A program made the translations under genes and the position numbers. Shown here piece by piece: positions 1 through 5,601 of a stretch of DNA of 7,276 nt (position 1 is the stretch's first letter; each line of letters begins with the position of its first letter). This DNA comes from an archaeon (GTDB taxonomy: Archaea; Asgardarchaeota; Hermodarchaeia; Hermodarchaeales; Hermodarchaeaceae). The stretch spans positions 1-7,276 of the forward strand of contig JABXGU010000709.1 in NCBI GenBank assembly GCA_016550415.1, written 5' to 3'. Below the pieces are notes generated by a model. That model saw only the letters and a program-made list of their open reading frames with translations, had not been told where the DNA came from and searched no databases.

Positions 1-1324
1 AAAGTGCAAATGTTAGTGGGAATCCATATTGTGGTAGAAGCCACCCAAAGAAGATTAGGAGTGGCATGGCGAAAAGCATTGCAATTGTGGGTCTGAAGGA
101 GTAGAGACTGTTGCGGATGCGAGTAGGGACGACATCAATCATGACCCGCTGAGTCAGTATGTTTGAGAATGCATCAAAGAGATGTGTGAGAACAAAAATG
201 ATGAAGATTAGAATGACAGGGATGATTGATTCGAAAGGTATTTGGAAAATCGGAATAGCGGTGAATGGAAAATAGAAAGTTAATATCGTTGCTGTCATTG
301 GTGGTGCAGGGAAGAGAAGCGTACTCAAAGCCAGAAAAACATAGAATATAAAGCCGCAGAATTGGAGTAGTCGGAAACGGTATATCCATTTAGCAGGATC
401 AAATCTTTTTGACCATACGCCACTCCTTTCTTGTATCACAGCTTGAGGTATAAAGATGGATGTTCGAAAAGCAGAAACAGCAACATCTGTCAATAAATAG
501 CTGAAGTAGAGGGGAAACAGGAGTAGATTCCACCAGAGTGCTCCTGTTGCCCAGATGAGTACTTCACCAAAGAGAGTGAATGCAACAAACCGTGATGAAA
601 CGGTGAAAAGAACACCATCCTTTAGAAGGCGACCATATTCCCTGAGTGATAGCCGTTTTTCACGTGCTTCACGTACACCGGGCAGGTCCTTAACAACCAG
701 GAGTACTACGAATGCAAGAATCATAAATGCAATTGCTTGAATTTGAAACACCCATGCTCGACTATACATGAATGCTAGCAAGCTTCCAGGGATGAGCACA
801 AGGGTGGAAACAACTTGGAATAACATCCCTACTCTACCAGAGAATACGCCATACTGTTTACGGTCTTTATCATGAGGCATGACAACACGATAATTGTTGT
901 CAAACCACGCCTGAAAGGCACCACTCTCTTGTGATGCCCCTAACCCTATCAAAATATAGATGGTCAGAAAGATTGGGAAGGGTGTGGAATAGGTTATCTG
1001 AGAACCCAACCAAAATGCAGCAGAATAACATACAAGGGCTGATGCTATAACCCAGCGTTGTCCAATCCAGTCTCCTACAGCTCCTGTGGGGTAATCAAGG
1101 GCAGTCTGTATTACTAATTGGATTACTACAAGGACGCCAACCATTGTTAGCCCAGCGATATAATCTCCACCACCCAAAGATTCTGCTATGTAAATCATCC
1201 AAAATGTCGTCGAAATCTGATAGGATGCCGCAAAAGCAGGTAGAAGTATGGCCATTATTTTGGCTAGATGTAGCCCAGCTTCACTGGCACCTTCAAGACC
1301 AAAGAGCTGAGCAAGCTTACTCAT
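1..1324 (-). CDS. MFS family transporter, C-terminus cut by the window edge
   Basis: Translating the minus strand from the ATG at 1324 gives 441 codons with no stop, running off the left edge. The protein is strongly hydrophobic, with helices at about residues 22-49, 54-76, 91-110, 116-132, 160-186, 190-211, 239-258, 260-280, 318-338, 345-361, 366-388 and 412-430. It carries an MFS motif A after helix 2 (D77-Y-P-T-G-A-V-G-D85-W-I-G-Q-R90), a TM4-type SGAFQAW segment (134-140), a charged central loop (212-238), and VVPTRIRNSL near 398-407, typical of the C-terminal half. MFS proteins are cytoplasmic-membrane secondary carriers, often drug or metabolite exporters; the substrate cannot be told here. 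No good Shine-Dalgarno precedes the ATG, but a TATA-like box lies about 55 bases upstream. Usual family length is 400-450 residues, so little is probably missing. The family call is confident; the substrate is unknown. Confidence 0.88.
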   Translation of the reverse strand, partial: MSKLAQLFGLEGASEAGLHLAKIMAILLPAFAASYQISTTFWMIYIAESLGGGDYIAGLTMVGVLVVIQLVIQTALDYPTGAVGDWIGQRWVIASALVCYSAAFWLGSQITYSTPFPIFLTIYILIGLGASQESGAFQAWFDNNYRVVMPHDKDRKQYGVFSGRVGMLFQVVSTLVLIPGSLLAFMYSRAWVFQIQAIAFMILAFVVLLVVKDLPGVREAREKRLSLREYGRLLKDGVLFTVSSRFVAFTLFGEVLIWATGALWWNLLLFPLYFSYLLTDVAVSAFRTSIFIPQAVIQERSGVWSKRFDPAKWIYRFRLLQFCGFIFYVFLALSTLLFPAPPMTATILTFYFPFTAIPIFQIPFESIIPVILIFIIFVLTHLFDAFSNILTQRVMIDVVPTRIRNSLYSFRPTIAMLFAMPLLIFFGWLLPQYGFPLTFAL

Positions 1325-1377
1325 ATTGAATATCCCGGAGAAAGAATGATTAATTGCCACCGAGAACATTATTGCCC

Positions 1378-1385
1378 AATATAAG
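1378..1385 (-). promoter_or_regulatory. TATA-like box of the MFS transporter gene
   Basis: On the minus strand this reads CTTATATT, close to the archaeal TATA consensus, and it is directly preceded by a purine-rich CCAAGG that could act as BRE. Transcription would start near 1355, leaving a leader of about 30 bases before the ATG at 1324. The assignment rests on position and sequence similarity only. Confidence 0.45.
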
Positions 1386-1403
1386 CCTTGGTACTAACCA
1401 GGG
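1386..1403. promoter_or_regulatory. Dyad abutting the transporter TATA box, possible operator
   Basis: The plus strand reads CCTTGGT-acta-ACCAGGG: two 7-base arms that pair with one G-T mismatch around a 4-base spacer. On the minus strand the dyad ends exactly where the TATA-like box CTTATATT begins, so it covers the BRE position. A protein bound here would block TFB/TBP. No regulator gene is visible next to it in the window, so the operator role is inference. Confidence 0.35.
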
Positions 1404-1517
1404 TGGTAAGCATAAAGAAATTATTCACTTACCCCCTCAATCATAAAACTTTAGGATTCATTCCTTTGATCAACTAAGAAATATGTTCCTATCTGTCGAA
1501 ATCTTGTACATGTCTTG

Positions 1518-1551
1518 AAAAAAGGAGAGGGGTGCCCAGCAATGCTGGGCA
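1518..1551 (-). terminator. Hairpin plus T-tract terminator of the surface-protein gene
   Basis: On the minus strand, 13 bases after the TAA of the surface-protein gene, an 8-bp perfect stem (TGCCCAGC / GCTGGGCA, plus positions 1533-1540 and 1544-1551) closes a 3-base loop. A pyrimidine-rich stretch and then six T residues (1518-1523) follow. Archaea mainly terminate at U-tracts, so the T6 may be the working part; the hairpin could also stabilise the 3' end. Confidence 0.65.
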
Positions 1552-1564
1552 TAAAATAAGTTGT

Positions 1565-4495
1565 TTAGTGTTGTTTTTGACGCTTGCGGAGTAGGCCAAA
1601 GCTAATTCCTATAGCAATGGCAAGACCAATTGCTTCTACGGGGAAGCCAGGAATAGGAGGAGGCGATGAAGTGGTCGGTGTTTCAGGAACATTGTTGACA
1701 GTCACAGTAACAGAATCAGAAGCAGAGTTACCCGCATTATCATAAGCTAAGGTAGTAACAACATAGACACCATTTGAGAAAAAAGTCGTATTCCAACTAC
1801 AACTAAACGGTGCACTGAAATCCTGAGTGACCAGTGAACCATTGACATAGAATTCCACACGAAATATTCCGCTTCCTGGGTCACTTGCATCGACAGTAAT
1901 TGTTTGAATGTCACTAACCTCTGTACCATCTAATGGCGCAGAAATGGAAACAATAGGATCGATGGGATCTCCCACAGTGTAACTGTAGTATAGACCACCA
2001 TTGTCCTTGACACTAAAAAGGCCTAAATTGTCTGTAGCGTTGATATAGTATCTCACCAGAGAATTCCAGATTTGGTCAGGAATCTGACCCAAGTACGTGT
2101 CTCCTGTTGTTGGGGTCATGATTACCTGCTGGAAGGAGCCCCCACCAACTCGGTAGTATAATATTACACTGTCAAGACCAACTCCAGTGTCTATGACATC
2201 TGCTGTTACATTCACAGTATCAGAGTATATGACTGGGTCAGGATCATGCGCAATGGAGCTAATTCCTGGAGGAGTCTGATCCCATGTAGTGTAGCTCCAG
2301 TAAGCAGCACCATCTAAAGCGGTTGTTGTCATGCCCCAAGTATCATTGGCTGTTACATAGTATTCTACAAGGGTATCATGGGGTTGTCCTGGAATGGTTG
2401 CAGCATAGGTGTCTCCTGATTGATATGCCATGGTTGTATTCTGCCAAGTACCAGCATTGATTCGATAATGCAACAGTGCAGTGTCTAGGTCTTGTTCTAC
2501 AACATCTGCTGAAACTTGGACAGCTTCATTGTGGTCTGGGTTAAGTGGACTACGTTGAACATTGCTTAGCTGGGGAACCGGATCATCATAGAGGTATAAG
2601 TCATCCAATAGCAGTTCCAAGCGATTACCTGAGCTAGTATATCCATAGAGGTATATGCGGATAATCTCGGTGTCAGGTGGACTGCCAAAGACTGCTTCAT
2701 AGTCATGGGCTAGGTCCCTGTGCATCTGCATCCAAGTATACATTGTATTTGCGCCTGTAACATTGAAGTAACCAGCTGTGCTCGAGTTACTTGGCAACAA
2801 ACCACTATATGATGCCAAGTAGTAGTAGAGGTTGTAACCGTTTTCAAAGTATACCCTAATACGAACGTAATTTCCGCTTATTGGCGTGTAATCTTCTAGG
2901 CGCCACATAACATCCAGATATGTTTCCCGGGTGCCATTGAGTGGACGCCAATTCGACTCTTGATCGAAGTTACGGTCTGCACCATTATTGAGTGTAAAGT
3001 TAGCTGCTTTACTTCCTGAATAAGCAGTATCTGTAACTCGAAATTCATCGTATTCTTCATAATCCCAGCCCCAACCTCGAACACGTGAACCTACAGCACC
3101 TTGATCCTCGTACCCTGCACCACAGATAGCACCACTCTCTAGTTTCATATCGTCAAGCAGAGTGATAAGTCGAGAACCTGTTCCATAGTTTTGCATCCAG
3201 AAGTAGTTGTAGTCTAAGAAAAGCTCATTAGTACCAAAGTAGGCTCCTGCATCAGCCCATATATCACGCTCACAATACACCCAACTATCAGTAGTGTTGA
3301 ACCAATCTACATGAAGACAAAGCCTTGAGCTTGAATTGCTAACTGGAGCAGATGATCCACCATAACCCACTAAGTATACAAGGTCAAAATACTGTGCGCC
3401 ATTATAGAAGAAGAACCAGAACATTGACATAGAGTTTGCTGTTGCTTGTTGATAATTCAAGTACCACCAGAAACTCAGTATACCAGGGTTCAAGGCGGTT
3501 ATTCGTGCTTGTGGCTGGGAATCAAGTTCGCAATAACTCCAATTCCCATTCGATGTTGTAGTGAGGTTGACACTCCAACTTCCTGAGTGAGACACAGAGC
3601 TTTGACTTACCAAAGATTCATCCAAATTTCCTCCATTGGACCAAGAACCACTACCCTCCCAATTGCCATTCCGTGTGCTACCACCAATCCAGACATAGGC
3701 ATTGGTTTCATTCACCAGATTAACATCATCAACGAAAGAACGAAGATACTGATCAGTACCTCCATTTACTATCAGGTTAAGGTACAAGTACCTGACCTGA
3801 ATGGTGGAGGAGATGGTACTGGGAGTTAATGGATTATCGAGGTAGTCAAGGGTTATGTTCCTGCTGAAGAAATTCCATTGCTTTGAGGGTCCATAAGCTT
3901 TGTAACAAGTACGGTATGTTTGGTTGGACCATGTTTGAGAACCATTTAGCACATAATAGATATTATGATAGGTACCCATATCATAGGTCCGTATGTAAGC
4001 ATAGAAGTAGTCGTTGGCTGGGTCTTCATTTTGGTCCAAGTACCAATCGAAGGTCAGTGACAGATTATCCATATCGGCGTTAATGCTGGATTGGTACCAG
4101 TAAGCATTTCCGTCCTGACCATGTGGTGAGCGGGTTTGCAGACCACCAGATTGGGCGCCTTCATTGACTGGCCATGGAGCTGATGCATACCATTGATAGG
4201 TATCACCATGGGCCCAAGTCCACCATCTGTCTGGTATATATTGGGTGCTCCAAGATTCAAAGCTAGGGTTGCCATATCGGTTAGAGGTCCAATTTGCTAG
4301 CCCCAGATCTGGACCAGGTACAGACGGATATCTTTCCCTAATATTGGGAGTGTTGATATTATGAAGTTGAAACGGTAGATTGTCGGTGTATACTTCAGTT
4401 TGCGTTAGTGTGGCTAGTGGTGTTGCTGGTATGAAGGAGAAAATGAGAATTGCTAGAACCAGTAATTTCCATGATCTATTTTTCAATTTATTCAA
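1565..4495 (-). CDS. Large modular cell-surface protein with signal peptide and C-terminal membrane anchor
   Basis: This 976-residue protein has a signal peptide (K3-K10 basic region, hydrophobic 11-28, cleavage perhaps after A28). Three aromatic-rich modules follow at about 65-260, 262-452 and 457-637, each closing with a (V/L)DD(V/M/L)-L strand as in jelly-roll carbohydrate-binding folds. Two homologous FN3/Ig-like modules (642-742, 744-843) and one bacterial-Ig-like module (846-935) come next. The end is a Pro/Thr/Ser linker (936-946), IPGF at 948-951, one helix (952-969) and a basic tail RKRQKQH. About 20 N-X-S/T sequons suggest heavy N-glycosylation outside the cell. No catalytic motif is visible; a surface-layer, adhesion or glycan-binding role is inference. 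The tail resembles C-terminal anchor or sorting tails of Asgard surface proteins. The start is TTG at 4495, with GAGGG only 1 base before it; the in-frame TTG at 4486 has better spacing (10 bases), and no in-frame ATG exists upstream. Confidence 0.82.
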   Translation of the reverse strand: MNKLKNRSWKLLVLAILIFSFIPATPLATLTQTEVYTDNLPFQLHNINTPNIRERYPSVPGPDLGLANWTSNRYGNPSFESWSTQYIPDRWWTWAHGDTYQWYASAPWPVNEGAQSGGLQTRSPHGQDGNAYWYQSSINADMDNLSLTFDWYLDQNEDPANDYFYAYIRTYDMGTYHNIYYVLNGSQTWSNQTYRTCYKAYGPSKQWNFFSRNITLDYLDNPLTPSTISSTIQVRYLYLNLIVNGGTDQYLRSFVDDVNLVNETNAYVWIGGSTRNGNWEGSGSWSNGGNLDESLVSQSSVSHSGSWSVNLTTTSNGNWSYCELDSQPQARITALNPGILSFWWYLNYQQATANSMSMFWFFFYNGAQYFDLVYLVGYGGSSAPVSNSSSRLCLHVDWFNTTDSWVYCERDIWADAGAYFGTNELFLDYNYFWMQNYGTGSRLITLLDDMKLESGAICGAGYEDQGAVGSRVRGWGWDYEEYDEFRVTDTAYSGSKAANFTLNNGADRNFDQESNWRPLNGTRETYLDVMWRLEDYTPISGNYVRIRVYFENGYNLYYYLASYSGLLPSNSSTAGYFNVTGANTMYTWMQMHRDLAHDYEAVFGSPPDTEIIRIYLYGYTSSGNRLELLLDDLYLYDDPVPQLSNVQRSPLNPDHNEAVQVSADVVEQDLDTALLHYRINAGTWQNTTMAYQSGDTYAATIPGQPHDTLVEYYVTANDTWGMTTTALDGAAYWSYTTWDQTPPGISSIAHDPDPVIYSDTVNVTADVIDTGVGLDSVILYYRVGGGSFQQVIMTPTTGDTYLGQIPDQIWNSLVRYYINATDNLGLFSVKDNGGLYYSYTVGDPIDPIVSISAPLDGTEVSDIQTITVDASDPGSGIFRVEFYVNGSLVTQDFSAPFSCSWNTTFFSNGVYVVTTLAYDNAGNSASDSVTVTVNNVPETPTTSSPPPIPGFPVEAIGLAIAIGISFGLLRKRQKQH
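1967..2572 (-). repeat. Two tandem homologous FN3/Ig-like modules inside the surface protein
   Basis: Residues 642-742 (2270-2572) and 744-843 (1967-2266) share the same pattern: V-V-S/T-A-D-V near the start, a Y-R core strand, G-D-T-Y followed by I-P, then E/R-Y-Y-V/I-N/T-A with D-N/T-G, and a closing Y-W/Y-S-Y-T. They look like an old duplication at protein level. No long identical DNA stretch was seen, so it is not recent. Confidence 0.6.
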
Positions 4496-4533
4496 TCCCT
4501 CGAAGGTAGGTTTTCATATCTTTGTTAATTTGT

Positions 4534-4541
4534 AATATAAA
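4534..4541 (-). promoter_or_regulatory. TATA-like box of the surface-protein gene
   Basis: The minus strand reads TTTATATT, preceded by GTTAAGGCA, in which AAGG resembles a BRE. Transcription would start near 4512, about 17 bases before the TTG at 4495 and 26 before the TTG at 4486. That excludes the out-of-frame ATG at 4517 from the transcript and supports a TTG start. Confidence 0.5.
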
Positions 4542-4753
4542 TGCCTTAACTAATTTTTCCGAAGCACAAGCCATTATCCATGTCCAATGTAAACTGTGTG
4601 CTAATCACATAATCTCCTTTAGCAATGAATTATGGAGAGAAATTGAGTGTTTAGTATTACCTATTCTTTATTATGTGATTTGTATAATAATGAGATTTAG
4701 CAACCTCAGGCATAGAGTCTATGTAAACATTGTCAGAATTTAATTGATAGATT

Positions 4754-4760
4754 GAGGTGG
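4754..4760 (+). promoter_or_regulatory. Shine-Dalgarno site deciding the UDGb start
   Basis: GAGGTGG matches the anti-SD end of 16S rRNA. Counting from GAGG, 7 bases precede the ATG at 4765 but only 4 precede the TTG at 4762, so the ATG is the better start. Confidence 0.65.
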
Positions 4761-4764
4761 CTTG

Positions 4765-5460
4765 ATGCAGAATTATAATCTAGCTTTGCAAAAACTTCAG
4801 AGACGCATTATCCGGTGCCAGCGATGTTCTCGTCTTGCTACTTATATTCGTGAGGTTGCTAGAACGAAGGTTAGACGTTATAGAAATCAACGATATTGGG
4901 GGAAGCCCATTCCTGGATTTGGTGATTTGAATGCACACTTGCTGATTATAGGATTGGCTCCAGCGGCTCATGGTGGTAATCGTACTGGTCGGATGTTTAC
5001 AGGTGACAGTTCAGGTGACTGGTTAATTAAGGTCCTTTATGAAACTGGGTTTGCGAATCAGCCTGAGAGTAGGTCTCGTGATGATGGATTGGAATTACGG
5101 GATGCTTTTATTACAGCACCAGTACGTTGTGCTCCACCAGGAAACCGACCTACAAGAGAGGAAATTCACACTTGTAGCCGCCATCTCTTAGCGGAATGGC
5201 AACTGCTTCCGAATATCCAAGTTGTGTTAGCCTTGGGACATATTGCCTTTGATACCTGTCTTCGTTATCTATATTCTCCTGTGAAACCCAAGCCCACATT
5301 TGGTCACAGTGCTGAGTATGTTTTTCAAGGGTCACCTTTGCTAATGGTGTCTTATCATCCTAGCAAACAGAACACTCAAACAGGACGGCTTAAATGGAAG
5401 GATTGGAGGACGGTCTTCCTGCGCATTGCCAGATATCTTAAAAAATCTGGAATAAAATAA
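4765..5460 (+). CDS. Uracil-DNA glycosylase family 5 (UDGb), iron-sulfur type
   Basis: This 231-residue DNA repair enzyme is expected to cut uracil, and in family 5 also hypoxanthine and related deaminated purines, out of DNA to begin base-excision repair. Motif 1 at residues 63-81 reads G-L-A-P-A-A-H-G-G-N-R-T-G-R-M-F-T-G-D. This is the family 5 form, which lacks the polar catalytic residue of families 1 and 4. Motif 2 is H198-P-S-K-Q-N-T-Q-T-G-R-L. Cys18, Cys21, Cys122 and Cys137 (C-X2-C and C-X14-C) are placed as ligands of the 4Fe-4S cluster of families 4 and 5. Length fits the family. The ATG at 4765 was chosen because GAGGTGG is ideally spaced; TTG at 4762 is the alternative. No T-tract follows the stop, so read-through into the peptidase gene is possible. 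The call is confident. Confidence 0.93.
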   Translation: MQNYNLALQKLQRRIIRCQRCSRLATYIREVARTKVRRYRNQRYWGKPIPGFGDLNAHLLIIGLAPAAHGGNRTGRMFTGDSSGDWLIKVLYETGFANQPESRSRDDGLELRDAFITAPVRCAPPGNRPTREEIHTCSRHLLAEWQLLPNIQVVLALGHIAFDTCLRYLYSPVKPKPTFGHSAEYVFQGSPLLMVSYHPSKQNTQTGRLKWKDWRTVFLRIARYLKKSGIK

Positions 5461-5486
5461 AAAGTAGGAAAAACAAGGAAATCATG

Positions 5487-5506
5487 TAATTACTAATTAG
5501 TAATTA
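5487..5506. promoter_or_regulatory. Perfect 20-bp palindrome of three TAATTA units upstream of the peptidase gene
   Basis: The sequence is TAATTA-C-TAATTA-G-TAATTA, identical to its own reverse complement over all 20 bases. The three self-complementary hexamers repeat with a 7-base period. It lies 95 bases before the preferred ATG (5602) and 53 before the ATG at 5560. It is AT-rich enough to overlap the TATA element, so it may be an operator for a dimeric regulator. The function is inferred. Confidence 0.5.
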
Positions 5507-5516
5507 TTGCTCTTAG

Positions 5517-5540
5517 AAGGAAGGAACATTAATGGGTTAG
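5517..5540 (+). other. Strong Shine-Dalgarno followed by a start-stop minimal ORF in the leader
   Basis: AAGGAAGG (5517-5524) is followed after 7 bases by ATG GGT TAG (5532-5540), a two-codon ORF. The spacing is ideal for initiation, yet the frame stops at once and is not the frame of the peptidase. It may be chance in a purine-rich stretch, or a small upstream ORF that tunes translation of the peptidase. Confidence 0.25.
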
Positions 5541-5601
5541 GCATAAGATTGTAGAATAGATGGTGATTTTGACATCAACCGAGGATACTCTTGGAGACAT
5601 A

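Larger units (their letters stand above)
1325..1564. other. Intergenic region between two minus-strand genes
   Basis: This 240-base gap holds the terminator of the surface-protein gene at its right end and the dyad plus TATA-like box of the transporter at its left end. The middle part (about 1404-1515) shows no convincing ORF, RNA gene or repeat. The two flanking genes therefore look like separate transcription units. Confidence 0.6.
4496..4764. other. Divergent intergenic region between the surface-protein and UDGb genes
   Basis: This AT-rich gap must hold the promoters of two genes that point away from each other. The minus-strand TATA box lies at 4534-4541. For the plus strand, TTGTATAATA at 4680-4689 is the best TATA candidate and would give a leader of about 50 bases. 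It overlaps the inverted repeat TTATTAT-N9-ATAATAA (4668-4690). A 73-codon reading frame on the plus strand is not supported as a gene. Confidence 0.45.

Noticed and set aside
174..389. 71-codon minus-strand frame in the transporter region
   Set aside because: It is a shifted frame inside the continuous MFS reading frame, which is open across the whole stretch.
1..1324. Possible frameshift or pseudogene in the transporter
   Set aside because: Codon-by-codon reading from 1324 gives 441 uninterrupted codons; the missing stop is only due to the window edge.
1501..1517. TGTACA-centred short palindrome and CAAGA direct repeat downstream of the surface-protein terminator
   Set aside because: Arms are only about six bases, and no neighbour or spacing gives it meaning; likely chance.
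4522..4743. 73-codon plus-strand reading frame in the divergent intergenic region
   Set aside because: It starts with TTG without a Shine-Dalgarno, covers the promoter region of the surface-protein gene, and its residue pattern matches nothing recognisable.
5560..5601. Upstream ATG at 5560 as start of the peptidase
   Set aside because: It has no clear Shine-Dalgarno, while GGAGA sits five bases before the ATG at 5602, where the sequence begins to look like the conserved N-terminus. It stays possible, adding 14 residues.
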